Program-made: the position numbers and the translations under genes
NCBI GenBank assembly: GCA_019188255.1
Contig: JAETXT010000004.1
Coordinates: forward strand, 2,852,001-2,916,000
Reading direction: 5' to 3'
Length of the DNA stretch: 64,000 nucleotides
Source of the DNA: Verticillium longisporum
Taxonomy: Eukaryota > Ascomycota > Sordariomycetes > Glomerellales > Plectosphaerellaceae
Notes under the pieces: generated by a model
Told to the model about the DNA's origin: nothing
Databases searched by the model: none
Seen by the model: only the letters and a program-made list of their open reading frames with translations
Shown here: in pieces, positions 32,459-43,565 of the stretch
Layout: the number at the start of each line of letters is the position of its first letter
How positions within the stretch are numbered: the first letter of the stretch is position 1

Positions 32459-33305
32459 CAACGGTCCACGACAAGTGTTTCACATGTCCATAAAAGGGGG
32501 CAATAACTTGATTAGGAAGGCTGTGTAACATGAGTTTAGCGCTATCATATAGTCCGAGGAGATGTCTCGTCCAGGTCGGTACTTTGTTCTTGAGGTCCAT
32601 TGGTGGGAATGTACTATACCTACACTCGCCAGCATTGCCTTTAGTAGGGACACATGTCAGAGCATGCGAGTGTGCGTACAAACATGGCTGCTACCAGTCA
32701 GAGCTGTTGATGTACCCTCGTGTCAATCAATGTGAGTAGGACTGCGCCGACCATTCGTCGGCAGTTCGTATTGTTTCGTGATGACACTTGACCAGCTACG
32801 GGGTTGCATGAATCGCCAGGTGCATGAACACAATGATGGAAAATAAATTCCAGCATAAAGCAAACATCTGAATGTTTGGTCAGTTGCACACCTTGCCAGT
32901 ATCGACATTGTGAGGTGCACGTTGCCATCGGCCCGCACAAGGCAGATAAGCGAGCACGAGGCTACTATAGGCGCTATAGCAACATGACATGTGCAGGTGG
33001 GCAGGGACAGGGGCCACCGTCATTGCGTCTTTCGACTGCCAGCCTCACCACACCCAACTTCGCGACCTACAACTTCAGTAAGGGCATGGCCTTGCCTCTA
33101 TGTTGAACAGCATTTGTCTTCGCAAACGACATCGTCTGTCTGTTGACCTCAATCAGGTCTGCCATTTCAAGGACTGACCAGAAATTCCTGACGTCATCAC
33201 CAAACAAAACAAACAACACATCTTCGACCTTGAACCTTCAACCTCCGTCCTCCTTCCTCCACCTTATTCAACAATCGTTGCCCTCATCAAGACTACCTGC
33301 CCACC
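32459..33305. other. promoter side of CHMP7
   Basis: 847 bases without a supported gene. Composition returns to that of the core block. The last 150 bases are rich in A/C and pyrimidines before the Kozak-like CCACCATGG and are the likely CHMP7 leader. Confidence 0.4.
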
Positions 33306-34727
33306 ATGGGCGACCTCGCCGACTACCTCACGTCAAACGACCCCTCCTTCCGGAAAGCCCGTCTTCCAGCCCTCTACTCCGATTTTCGCTCCCAGCGCAC
33401 CCTCAACCCAGACGGCTACACCGCCAACCTCTCGGCCTGGCGCGCCGCCCTCGCCCGCCTCGCCTGGGACGCCCAGCTCCCCGACCCCGCCACCTCCACC
33501 ACCCCGCCGCGTCTCCTCCTGACCGTCGACGACTCGCTCCCCGCCCACCTGCAGAGCCGCCAGTTCGGCCGCCCGCTGGCCCTCGGCACCGTCGTCCGCG
33601 AGGCCCTCGACGACGGCGACCTCGTCCCCGTGCCCGACTTTCTCGCGCGAAAGGAGAGCATCTACGCCAAGACGGGCGGCTGGGGCGCCGTGCCCTGGAG
33701 CGTCGCCTCCTGGGCCGCACGACAGCTGGGGTTCGGCAGCGGCGGCGGCACGTCGACGGCCGAGGACAAGATGCCCAAGGGCACGTACGTCGTGCTGCCG
33801 AACCTCGAAAAGGCGGGGGCTCTCGTGGCCGAACAGGCGGCCGCGCGGGCGAGCGACACGCGCTTCGAGCGGACGTTTACGCGGCGCCATTTCGAGCGGG
33901 CGTGCGCCGCCGACCTGGCCGTCGTGGGGCAGAAGGACAGGGCGCTCGCGGGTCGCGACGTCGACGTGCTGCTGCGCTTCCTCGCCCGGGACAAGGGCCT
34001 CGTGGCGAGCGACGGTCAGACGGTGCGCATCCGCGTCGAGGGCGAGGACGCCGCCGTCACGGAGGAGGACGCCGCCGACGCGCAGCACAAGGAGCTCGCC
34101 GAGGACCTCAAGCACCAGACGACGCTGCTGGCGGCGCGCGCCGACACGCTGGCGGCCGACGCCAAGGCGGCTGTCGGCAAGAAGAACAATGCCGTGGCCA
34201 TGCGGCTGCTGCGTGAGAAGAAGACGGTCGAGGCGACGCTGGGCAAGCGTGGCGCGGCGCTGCTGCAGATGGAGGAGATTGCGGCGAGGATACAGCAGGC
34301 GCGGGACCAGGTCCAGTTCGTCAATGTCATGGAGGGCAGCGCCGGCGTGCTGAAGCAGCTGAATGCCGAGGTCGGCGGCGTCGAGCGCGTCGAGGGTGTC
34401 GTGGACGCGCTGCGGGAGCAGATGGCCGACACGGACGAGGTCGGCAGAATACTCGCGAGCGCTGGCGAGGTCGAGGTCATCGACGACGGCGAGATTGACG
34501 ACGAGCTCCGCGCGCTGGAGAAGGCTGAGGAGGACAGGATCGCGGCTGAGAAGCAGGCCGAGAAGGACGCGCAACAGGCCAAGGAGGCCGAAGCCACGAG
34601 GAAGCGCCTCGAGGAGGCCGGTTCTGTGCCGGAGACGGAGGCGGAAAGCGAGGCAGCAGCCAAGACGGCTGAGCAACTCGACCGTATGTCGCTGGATGAG
34701 CGTCCGCAGCCTCAAGCTGCGTCTTGA
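33306..34727 (+). CDS. CHMP7-type ESCRT-III protein (Snf7 family)
   Basis: Single exon, 473 residues, with CCACCATGG start context. CHMP7 recruits ESCRT-III to the nuclear envelope for membrane sealing and also works in endosomal sorting. The N-terminal half resembles the winged-helix, membrane-binding part (residues about 1-220, e.g. GGWGAVPWSVASWAARQLGF). The C-terminal half is a Snf7 core of long charged helices (about 245-420): LLREKKTVEATLGKRGAALL, RIQQARDQVQFVNVMEGSA, VDALREQMADTDEVGRILAS. It ends with an acidic, Ala/Glu-rich tail that includes a likely MIM-type helix. The GC content of third positions is very high. It converges with rad18. Confidence 0.88.
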   Translation: MGDLADYLTSNDPSFRKARLPALYSDFRSQRTLNPDGYTANLSAWRAALARLAWDAQLPDPATSTTPPRLLLTVDDSLPAHLQSRQFGRPLALGTVVREALDDGDLVPVPDFLARKESIYAKTGGWGAVPWSVASWAARQLGFGSGGGTSTAEDKMPKGTYVVLPNLEKAGALVAEQAAARASDTRFERTFTRRHFERACAADLAVVGQKDRALAGRDVDVLLRFLARDKGLVASDGQTVRIRVEGEDAAVTEEDAADAQHKELAEDLKHQTTLLAARADTLAADAKAAVGKKNNAVAMRLLREKKTVEATLGKRGAALLQMEEIAARIQQARDQVQFVNVMEGSAGVLKQLNAEVGGVERVEGVVDALREQMADTDEVGRILASAGEVEVIDDGEIDDELRALEKAEEDRIAAEKQAEKDAQQAKEAEATRKRLEEAGSVPETEAESEAAAKTAEQLDRMSLDERPQPQAAS

Positions 34728-34931
34728 ATACATTTGTATAGCTACAAGCCGTCACGGTTCAGGGGATTTTTGTTTTAGAGGGCGTTATGTGGTTCATATG
34801 GGTATCTTGTCTGGCTCGGAACAGCAGATGGAATATGTACATCCTCCGAAAGCAATGACCAGACATGTTGGTTTCTTGTACGCCACCCCCTAGATACAAT
34901 GCTATAATCATAATCATTCCAGAACATGCTG

Positions 34932-36428
34932 TCAGCCTTGTGCCTCGTGACTGCTGCCTGTGTCCACGCCCAACGAGAGCGGCGTCTCGTCGAACCCATC
35001 CTGCATGAGATGGGCGCTGGTAGGCTTTGGCGGGCCAGAGATGGTCTCTGCTATTGTCGTTGGTGAGTTGTCCTCTTCTGCTCCGAGCTCTGCCTCTTGC
35101 CCTTCAGCTTTATGATCGTCTACCGATGCCTCGGCCATGATGATCTCGCCGTTGAAGTCTGGTCGAGGCGTGAAGTTGGGCGGCACAGTAGAAATCTCTT
35201 GAGCATGTCCTTCAGGCTCCGAACCCTTGTCGCCGTCCGCCTCAACAACTTCAGCACTCTTTTCAGCTGTGTCATCGGGCTCTTTCTTCGTCTGAGCCTG
35301 AGAACGAGTCCTTCTTGCATTCGCAATGAGATCCTTGAACTCATTGTCATGCTTCGTCGCCCAAGCCGCGCCATCAAACTCCTTGTCCTTCACCGCCGTG
35401 GCCATGGCGCCCGCTCGGCCCTTGCCCAGCGCCGATATCCTGCCGCTTTGCGTTCGCTCCCAGACCTCCAGATCATGTATCAACTCGGACCGTCGTTTCG
35501 GCCTCAACGAGTCGCAATTGGCATTCCAGATCGTGATCCACTCCCTGTGCCTCTTTTCAATCATCTGGCGAGAGCCGCCCGTCGACAAGCCGAGGTCGGC
35601 CATTTTCTTCCGCAGGGCCTGGTCTTTCAGGATCGAGTAGTTCAGCGAAGGCAGCCTATCCAGAACCTTCGCCCCGGGCTGCCTCGCCCGTTGGTCATAC
35701 GGCAAAGCCGACGGCGCTGCCGGAGAACCGCCGCCGCCGCCGCCCTCCCGCCCTGGCCCCGCGCTCCCCGTTTCCGCCGCCGAGGGGCCGGGGCATTTAT
35801 CGAGATGCGCAAAGACCTGCTCTTCCTTCATGCGGGCCTGGCACATGGGACACGGCACGAGCCCGTCTTCGGGTTCGTACATCTCGTCCCCGTCGTCGCC
35901 GCCGCCCTCGTCGTCATCCTCCGAGTCGGGAATCTGGTAGACCTCGCGCGAAGGGGTCGGGGGTTCCTGGGACCGGGCGGCGCTGCTGCTGCCGCTCAAC
36001 CGTGCCGAGCTGCGCAGCCGTTTCGGCTCGGGCGCCGCCACGTCGCCGTCCTTCTTCTCGCGCTTGCGTTTCGGCGACGATGCTCGTGTCCTTGCTGGCT
36101 GTGGCTGCTGTGGCGGCGGCTTCCTCGCGAACTCGAGGGTCTTGGCGCGCGCGTTCTGGAAGGCGCCGACAATCTCGTCGAGGGCCCAGTTGTTGCGCAG
36201 CTTGAGCTCCTGGTCCGTGTTGCGGCACAGCGGGCAGCGGCCGTCGTTGGCGAGGGCGTGGCGGATGCAGAGCGAGCAGAACGAGTGGCAGCAGGACGTG
36301 AGCATCGGGGTTTTGTAGAAATCCTTGCAGACCTGACAGCGGAGGGCGGCCTCGACGGGGGCCAGGCCGTCGAGGGGTGTCGAGAGCCAGTCTGTCGAGT
36401 CTGGAACGTCGGCAAAGTCGTCGGTCAT
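34932..36428 (-). CDS. rad18: RAD18 E3 ubiquitin ligase, post-replication repair
   Basis: Single exon. I chose the ATG at 36428 (context ATCGCCATCATGA, 498 residues) because homologues begin near the PDSTDWL segment; the frame is open upstream to 36506. RAD18 with RAD6 monoubiquitinates PCNA at stalled forks in the nucleus, opening the way to translesion synthesis. The RING finger is at residues 31-69: CQVC, then SCCHSFCSLCIRHAL and CPLC. The UBZ zinc finger VPCPMCQARMKEEQVFAHLD with KC is at 191-212. The SAP-like DNA-binding helix pair LNYSILKDQALRKKMADLGL is near 262-300. A basic segment (KRKREKK) at about 120-126 is a likely nuclear signal. The C-terminal third is acidic and disordered. 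It diverges from pol32 across 405 bases. Confidence 0.95.
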   Translation of the reverse strand: MTDDFADVPDSTDWLSTPLDGLAPVEAALRCQVCKDFYKTPMLTSCCHSFCSLCIRHALANDGRCPLCRNTDQELKLRNNWALDEIVGAFQNARAKTLEFARKPPPQQPQPARTRASSPKRKREKKDGDVAAPEPKRLRSSARLSGSSSAARSQEPPTPSREVYQIPDSEDDDEGGGDDGDEMYEPEDGLVPCPMCQARMKEEQVFAHLDKCPGPSAAETGSAGPGREGGGGGGSPAAPSALPYDQRARQPGAKVLDRLPSLNYSILKDQALRKKMADLGLSTGGSRQMIEKRHREWITIWNANCDSLRPKRRSELIHDLEVWERTQSGRISALGKGRAGAMATAVKDKEFDGAAWATKHDNEFKDLIANARRTRSQAQTKKEPDDTAEKSAEVVEADGDKGSEPEGHAQEISTVPPNFTPRPDFNGEIIMAEASVDDHKAEGQEAELGAEEDNSPTTIAETISGPPKPTSAHLMQDGFDETPLSLGVDTGSSHEAQG

Positions 36429-36833
36429 GATGGCGATGGGATGACGCTGTTTGGGGGCGTTGATGCTGACTGCCGACGACGCAGGCAGGGTTCTGGGTGA
36501 GCGCACTGCACGGGATGTGGCGATGATGTCGGCGGATTTTCTTTCTTGGGAGTCGCGTCTCGACGGTTTGGCAGCGCGTCCCTTGTCAGAGGACTTGCAG
36601 GGGTGTGCCGCCTAAAGTGGAGTCGATGGTGCGGGACGCAGGGCATCGGTGTTAATTGATCCACGTGACAGCGCTTCTCGAAGCGCGTTTCTTCCTTATG
36701 CCTCTATCCAGAGCACCACCCGCCCCTTCTACCTGCTTGCCGTTGGCCTCGATATCACGACTCGATTGTGAGGGACTCATCTTTGCTTGCCAATTTCGTC
36801 CTGTCGTTCGATTTGCCCTCAGCCGCTACCATT
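36429..36833. promoter_or_regulatory. bidirectional promoter, rad18 / pol32
   Basis: A 405-base head-to-head gap serves two genes that both act in DNA-damage tolerance, so co-regulation is plausible. A pyrimidine-rich leader lies before pol32. No element is identified by sequence alone. Confidence 0.5.
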
Positions 36834-38349
36834 ATGGAGGAGTACACGAAATACCTGGCCGACCGCCTCTTCACTGAGGATAAGATGGTCACCTATCGAA
36901 CTCTCAGCCGTGCTCTCAAGGTCCACGTCAACACCGCCAAGGGGTGAGCTCTGTATCTCGTGGAAGGCTCGGCAACCATTCTGACATTGTTAGGATGCTC
37001 TACGAGTTTCACAAGTCGCAGAATGCGACGGCGCCCGGCAAGGTTCATGCAACGTACCTGGTCTACGGCACCAAGTCAGCAGGTGTCCAGGAGGATGGCG
37101 ACCACGCGATGACCAGCTCACCGCCTGAAATGGATGCCATGGGAGACGACGTTCCCACGCAAACATTGACCCTGGTCAACGAGGAGCGTCTCGCTGGTGC
37201 GCCTGACTGCTCACGATGCGCTGTTCTGCTGCTGACACGGCTCAGATGTCTTGGCCACATACCAGGAAGTGACCTCTTTCCAGGTGTACAGCCTGGCCCC
37301 CTTCCCCAACAAGGTAGACAAATAATTATGATGCTCGATTCATGATGCTCGATTGACAGTTTCTGACCTATCCTAGGAGTACCAGCTTCTGTCCGACGTG
37401 ACGCGTGAGCTGTTGCAATACTCTCACGAGGATCCCGTCGCCATGGCCTCTACGTACGGCTTCGTCACGAATCCAAACATGAAGAGGCGCGAGCGCAAGA
37501 GCAGGCCGCAGGCCCAGCCGGCGCCAAAGCCCGCTGAGAAGAAAGCCCCAGCGGCGGCGGCGCCCAGTCCAGCGCCCGAGGTCAAGGAGGAGACCAGACC
37601 GGCGACGGCCAAAGACATGTTTGCCAAAAAGACGGGAGCAGGCTCCGCAGCGCCGGCCAAGGCTGCTCCCTCGCTCAAGCGCGGCGGCTCTTCGGGCATC
37701 ATGTCTGCCTTTTCCAAAGCGGCGGCCAAGGCCTCGAAAGGAGGCTCCAAGCCGTCGTCCAACGCCTCTACGCCCAAACCGGTCGACTCGCCCGCCCTGT
37801 CGGATGACGGCGAAGACGACGAAGACCCGCTGCCTGCGCCGAAGAGAGCTGCTACAGAAGGGGGCCGCAAATCTCGAAAGGACCGCGAGGCGGCCCTCCG
37901 GCAGATGATGGAAGAGAGCGAGGAAGAGCCAGAGGACGAGGAGGACAAGGAAGAGGAGGAAGAAGCGGCGGCAGACGAGCCGATGGAGGACGTGCACGAG
38001 CCAGCGCTGGAGAAGAAGACCGAAGCCCCGGCCAAGCAAGCTGAAGAGGTCGTGGCGAGCACCGGCGACGGGCGTCGTCGTGGCAAGCGGCGCGTCATGA
38101 AAAAGACCCAGACGGTGGACAAGGAAGGTTATTTCAGTGAGTTCTCACCTGCAGCCAGGACATGGCCCAATGCTGACCAAGCCAGTCACGACGCAAGAAG
38201 AAGCCTGGGAGTCATTTTCGGAAGACGAGCCGGCGCCTCGAGCGCCCGCCAAGGCGGCTGCGGCCCCGAGCTCTGGGACGCAGCCCAAGGCGAAGAAGGC
38301 AGCGCCCAAGGGCCAGGGCAACATTATGTCTTTCTTTTCGAAGAAGTGA
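36834..38349 (+). CDS. pol32: DNA polymerase delta subunit 3 (POL32/Cdc27)
   Basis: Five exons are inferred: 36834-36943, 36994-37196, 37246-37313, 37377-38136 and 38186-38349, giving 434 residues. Introns are 50, 49, 63 and 49 bases with GT...AG ends. POL32 is the third subunit of polymerase delta and a shared subunit of the translesion polymerase zeta; it binds PCNA. The N-terminal winged-helix part starts MEEYTKYLADRLFTEDKMVT and includes LLYEFHKSQN-like and VYGTK segments. The middle is a long charged tail rich in Ala, Lys, Pro and Glu. The C-terminus QGNIMSFFSKK is a canonical PCNA-interacting PIP box placed at the very end, as in the family. The exon joins keep frame at every step, and the GYF-ITTQEEAWESF join matches family sequence. 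Confidence 0.93.
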
Positions 38350-39254
38350 TGGGTGAGCATTATTGGCAAGCCGAGCAGAGACGTCGGGAAGAGGAGATGC
38401 ATTCAATAGCGCGCGCACGCAGTCAAGAGGGGAACAAAGTCTGGCATGGCGGGTTGCAAAACATGGTTCTTGCCCTGCGTCGTTGATGACAGACCAACAT
38501 GGTCGAATGCTACATGGACACTGGCTTTCTTCATCGTGCCCAAAGTCTGCATCTCTCGTGCCGGAGCTGTAGACAGAAACGGGCGGCAACGTGTCGATCA
38601 GGCGTGCTCGCCTCGGTTTGGACGGATGGATGGGGGTTGGAAGAGCACCATGATACATTCGAATACGATCTAGCAATGAGCTACGGCAGGATCCGGCGGC
38701 AGGGTATGATTCGGTCCTCCGCTGTGATGTCTCGACCTTACTTTGAACAAGATCTTGCCGCTTGCACATCGGTCATGGCATTCACAGGGCCGGATGGCTT
38801 TACGATTGATCCATGCAGAGATGAGATGCAGATGGTGCAGATGCAGATGGTGCAGATGGTCCTGTACCACTCGACCAGGAACGCCTCGACTACCGAAGCC
38901 CGCCCCCTGTAAATTAGGCCCTAAATGCCCCAAGTAGCGCGTTCCCCAGACCCGCAGCGGGGTGTCTCCCTGTCACGCATGCCCAGAGCCTTACGATGCA
39001 TGCTGTGGAGCATGGCGCATGGCTCACCGTCGACGTAGCTTCTGTTCGGCCGCATGATCTGCAGCCGTGACTACCTCGACGCCAACAACATCCCTTCGAC
39101 AACCGCGCCGGCTCAGTTCCATGCCGCCACGACAGCGCACTGCTTTCGCACATACATGAACCCAACATTGGTCATTGATCATACCTACCATCATCTTCTC
39201 ATGTTCTAGCACAGCTCCTTGCTCGCCTTGGTCGCACCGTTCGACAGCAGCACA
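38350..39254. other. intergenic, pol32 to GH125 gene
   Basis: Contains the pol32 3' UTR and the GH125 promoter. A short run of the unit CAGATGGTG occurs at about 38825-38860. Open frames are short and unsupported. Confidence 0.4.
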
Positions 39255-41026
39255 ATGCTTCTTCCCAACTCCCTTGATACCCTCCTCCCCCTGGTCGGCC
39301 TCTGGGTTGCCCAAGCGTCCGCTGGTCCTGCAACCGCCGGCCAGTCGTCACCAGGTCTCGTCGACCGGGAGATTGCTTGTCCTAATTATGCCCAATATTC
39401 TACCTTTGCACAGTAAGTCGCGAGCGCGGCGGCGACATGATCCTCCCACCTAGGACTGTACTAACGATTCGTCGCCAGTCGTCCCTTTAGCGAAGGCCCC
39501 CTCGCCCTGCCGTACCAGCGACCCGATCCTCGATGCCGGACCTTTCATTCTGACGAGGTGGAACGCGTGATTAAGGAGGTCACCTCGCGCATGAAGGACC
39601 CTGATCTGGCAAGACTCTTCGAAAACGCATTCCCTTCGACCACCGACACCACCATCAAGTTCCACACAGACGGCACCGATGCTAGCGCCATCGAGCACAC
39701 GGAACGGGGTCTCAACACCGATGGGAAATGGCAGGGCCCTCACTCTTTCATCGTGACGGGCGACATCACGGCCGAGTGGTTGCGCGACTCGACGAACCAG
39801 CTGACGCCCATCCAGCCCCTCGCCAAGAAGGACCCCGCCATCTTCAACCTCATCCTGGGCGCCATCAACACGCAGGCCGAGTATGTCATCGAGTCGCCCT
39901 ACTGCAACGCCTTCCAGCCGCCGCCCATCAGCAACCTGCAGCCGAGCGTCAATGGGCAGCAGGAGGATGTGGTCCACCCGCTCTACGAGGCCACCTCGGT
40001 CTTTGAGTGCAAGTACGAGCTTGATTCTCTGGCGCACTTTCTCGCCCTGGCCAACCGGTTCCACGACAACACGGGGTCGACCAAGTTCCTCAACGATAGG
40101 TGGTACGCCGCCGTCGACACGCTCGTCTCCGTGCTGGAGCAGCAGTCGCGGTCGACCTTTGACGCCAAGACGGGCCGCTTCGTGCGCAACGAGTACACCT
40201 TCCAGCGCAAGACCGACACGGGCACCGAGACGCTGAACCTCAAGGGCGTCGGCAACCCGCTGAACTGGGGCACCGGCCTCGTCCGGTCGGCGTTCCGGCC
40301 CAGCGACGACGCGACGATTCTCGGCTTCTTCATCCCCGCCAACGCCATGATGTCCGTCGAGCTCAAGCGGACGGCCGCCATCCTGCAAGCGTCCGGAAAG
40401 AAGGACCTCGGCGTCACCCTCGAGAAGTGGGGCAAGAGGATCGCCGACGGCGTCTGGACCCACGGCGTCGTCAAGCACCGCAAGTACGGCGACGTGTTCG
40501 CGTACGAGGTCGACGGCTACGGCTCGCAGATCATCATGGACGACGCCAACTACCCCTCGCTCCTGGCGCTGCCCCTCATGGGCTTCACCGAGACGACCAA
40601 CGAGGTCTACCAGAACACGAGGAAGATGCTGCTGGAGAAGGCGGGCAACCCCTACTACCTCCAGGGGCGCGTCTTCGAGGGCATCGGCGGACCCCACGTC
40701 GGCCTGTCGAACGCCTGGCCCATGAGTCTGCTGATCCAGGCGCAGACGTCGGACGACGACGCTGAGATTACAAAGTCTCTGCACCTGGTTCTGCAGTCGG
40801 CCAAGCTCGGACTCGTGCACGAGAGCATTGATGTGAACTTTATCACGTCCTACACGCGTACGTCGACCAACCCCCCCTTTTACTCTGATTTGTGTGCGCA
40901 TACTGACAAACACATGCAGGGAGCTGGTTTGCCTGGGCGAACGGCGTGTTTGCCGACACCATTCTCGACATTGCGAAGCGCAAGCCGCACCTCATCTTCA
41001 AGGATCCCAAGCCTTACGAGATGTGA
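39255..41026 (+). CDS. secreted GH125 exo-alpha-1,6-mannosidase
   Basis: Three exons are inferred: 39255-39412, 39479-40857 and 40920-41026, giving 547 residues. Introns are 66 bases (with a CTAAC branch site) and 62 bases. GH125 enzymes release mannose from the non-reducing end of alpha-1,6-mannans. The N-terminus MLLPNSLDTLLPLVGLWVAQ is a signal peptide, so the enzyme should enter the secretory pathway. Conserved family blocks are FIVTGDITAEWLRDSTNQL, NEYTFQRKTDTGTE, GLVRSAFRPSDDA, the QIIMDDANYPSLLALP motif, GIGGPHVGLSNAWPMSLL and the C-terminal SWFAWANGVFADTIL. Length matches fungal members. The likely role is turnover of fungal-type mannans outside the cell or in the wall. Confidence 0.94.
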
Positions 41027-41551
41027 GACGTGGTCGCTTTGGCGTCTCTGCTCGGTGGACGGACGCTCTTCTCGTGGGATTGACGGTGGGGGAGGCTGTC
41101 GATGAAGTGATACCCTAACATTCAGCACTGATGCTTTATAATGATTAATTGGACATGCCTCGAGGCCAGTCTCGAACTCGCCCTGCGCTATCGATGCAGC
41201 AAGTTTGAAGAACACATTTGTGCACACGACTACGTGGATATGAAACTGAAGGCATGCAATTCATGACTTGGGCAGATACTGGCGAACCATATGCTGTGGC
41301 GTCGCCTGCTGCTATTTTGATTTTCAACTTTCTTGTGAAGACTTGCGTATGAATCAATACACCGAAATCCTATTGATTTTTTAAAAGCTATAGCATGAAG
41401 CATTTCTTAGCGTTCTAGTGCCACGGCACTCGCAACTGGGAGCATCAGAACTCCAATATCAGCAGACTTCAAGATCTCTCTACAGCCCCTCTTAGGTATG
41501 CAACACAAGGCAGTATGCAGGCTAGTCTATGTCGCAGTACGCATTGCTGCA
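41027..41551. other. convergent intergenic region
   Basis: Tail-to-tail spacer between the GH125 gene (+) and the aminotransferase (-). The middle is moderately AT-rich. No gene or repeat is seen. Confidence 0.4.
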
Positions 41552-42995
41552 TCATTTCTCAATGTACGTCGCATCAACCTTGGGCCCAGCCACAAACTTG
41601 CCCTGTTGCACATCCCTCACAGCATGGCTCAGCCTCCTGACCCCCTCGACAACGTCCTCGATCTCCTCCCACGAGAAGCAGATGCGGACTTCGCTCTCGA
41701 ACCGAGCGCCATCTTCATCCCCCGCGACCTCAAACTTTTCCCCAGCACCAACAGTAACACCAAGCTCCTTGCCCCTATCCGCGACATCCGCCCCCCCGAC
41801 GCCCTCAGGCAGAGTCAGCCACACAAAGTACCCCCCATACACCTCCGCTCCGGCGAGGCTCGACCTCCTGACCTCAACGCCCAGCGGCACGAGGAGCGAC
41901 TCCACAGCCTCGAGGACCCGTCGATGCCGCTCCCTCAGCTGCGGAATCGACTCCTCGACGAGCCGCCGCTCGAGCTCGCCCGACCGCAGGAGCTCCCACA
42001 CCATGACGGCCGCAAGCTGGCTCGGCGCGCCGCCGCTGCAGCTCGCCCCCGTCTGGCTCAGCCCGTACGCGAACGACGGCGTCGCCGCCACCCAGCCCGT
42101 GCGCACGCCGGGCGCCACAATCTTGGAGAAGGACCCGTTCGAGATGGCGTTGCCAAAGGGGGCCTGGCCCGGGAGCGCGGCGTCGACGTCCGCCAGGCGC
42201 GGCAGGCGCAGGTGCGGATCCCGCGGCGGGAACGGCGCGGGCGCGGAGGTGGCGACGGCGGCGGGCGTCAGCGGCCACTGGAGAAAGTCGTAGACGTCGT
42301 CGGCGATGAGGAGCGCGTCGTGCGCGCGCGCCAGGCGGACGAGGGCCTCGCGCCGCCGCAGCGGCAGCGTCTTGCCGGACGGGTTGGCGCACGTGGGCAC
42401 GAGGTAAATGACGTGTCTGTAGAGTTTGCGGTTCTTGCCCTTCTTCAGGTCCTCGGGCTAGATGGGCGTGTAAGAAGCTACGTGGCGGCTGACAAAAGGG
42501 GGGTGGAGCGTAGCTGACCTTGGCGCCTCGGCCGTCGCGCTCCCAGGCTTCGTCGAGCTCCTTGAGCTTCTGCGCCAGAATTTCGACATTGGCGCCGTCA
42601 TCGTCCTCTGGTACCGCCATCAGACGGCCTCCGAACCCTGCGTCTTCGAAGATGGGACAGGCGAGAAAGTAGCAGGGCGCCACCATCCAGATGGCCCTCG
42701 TGAAGCCGGGGTCTGTGAAGCTGGCGAGGATGTTGGCGAGGCTCTGGCTGGCGCCGCCGGTGATGCAGATGCCATCTGTTTCGGGCGCTGCGCCGTAGAA
42801 CCGGGCCAACCACGCGGCAAGATCTTCGCGGAGCGGCTGAAAGCCGGGATCGGGCGCGTACTGGAGGCCGGGTACGGAGATGGTCGGGTCGGAGAGGGCC
42901 CGGGCTGCTGCTGCTGTGAGCGCGGCCGCCGGCAAGAGGGACGGCGAGGGCCAGCCCCGGAGAAGGTTGATCAGATGCGGGGTTCGGGTGACCAT
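41552..42995 (-). CDS. PLP-dependent class I/II aminotransferase
   Basis: Two exons on the minus strand, 42995-42519 and 42457-41552, give 460 residues. The 61-base intron has GTCAGC...CTAG ends and removes an in-frame stop. The start at 42995 was chosen because the family typically begins just before INLLRGWPSPSLLP; upstream residues in the same frame look non-homologous. The fold is type I PLP transferase: GICITGGASQSLANI (cofactor phosphate region), IWMVAPCYFLACPIFEDAG, YLVPTCANPSGKTL (substrate/PLP Asn), the ALLIADDVYDFLQW Asp, and the Schiff-base lysine in NGSFSKIVAPGVRTGW. It resembles 2-aminoadipate/aromatic-type or valine-pyruvate-like aminotransferases. The exact amino acid substrate cannot be read from the sequence. 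Confidence 0.88.
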
Positions 42996-43565
42996 AATGG
43001 GCGCCGTTTGAGACGTTGTAGACGGCCCAGTTTTTGGTTGCGGGGCTATGAGGGCGTTGGTTGGGAGTCGGGCGAGTGGTCTGATCGAGCGAGATGGTAG
43101 GCACTTTCTCATACCTCTCTTCAAGGAAAGGCTTCGAGCCAGTTATGTCAACGATTATCAATTTGTTTGCTTGTAAGCAAGCCAGCTTAGGTTCGGGCTC
43201 TAGGCCGGCCGGACGAAGGTTGCGGGGGTTAATGTCGAATTGCGGAGGAGACCCACACTAGTAGTGGAGAAAAAAGTATAAACTGACTAGATCCGATGGA
43301 AACTGATGTTGAGCGTCCTGAATAGAATAAGAGCTTGATGTAATCGGGAGTGGGAGGAAATCCAGCGAGTGGGGAGACGTCGCGTTGAACGCCCCGCTCT
43401 TGGAGTCCGGCGTAGGGGGACATGACCAAGGCGGATCTGCACGATGGCGTGCTTGTAGTTACAAGATTATGGGAAACATGATCTAGCACATAATCCACGC
43501 TGTTCACACCTTGGATTCGATTTTTGACGCCTAAACGCTCTCGCCAACATCAGCAACTTTCTAGA
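42996..43565. other. core-to-accessory boundary
   Basis: 570 bases holding the aminotransferase promoter and the 5' side of the NAT relic. No supported gene is present. It is the last stretch of ordinary composition before the right-hand accessory block. Confidence 0.4.

Noticed and set aside
33143..34216. 357-residue frame overlapping the start of CHMP7
   Set aside because: Arg/Pro/Gly-rich shadow of the high-GC CHMP7 coding frame; no motif.
33333..34733. 466-residue minus-strand frame opposite CHMP7
   Set aside because: Antisense shadow caused by GC-rich third positions; sequence is low complexity in Arg, Leu and Gly.
35097..36500. 467-residue plus-strand frame opposite rad18
   Set aside because: Antisense shadow of the RING/UBZ/SAP protein; no domain of its own.
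39450..40913. 487-residue minus-strand frame opposite the GH125 gene
   Set aside because: Val/Arg/Gly-rich antisense shadow; the plus strand encodes a clear GH125 protein with matching introns.
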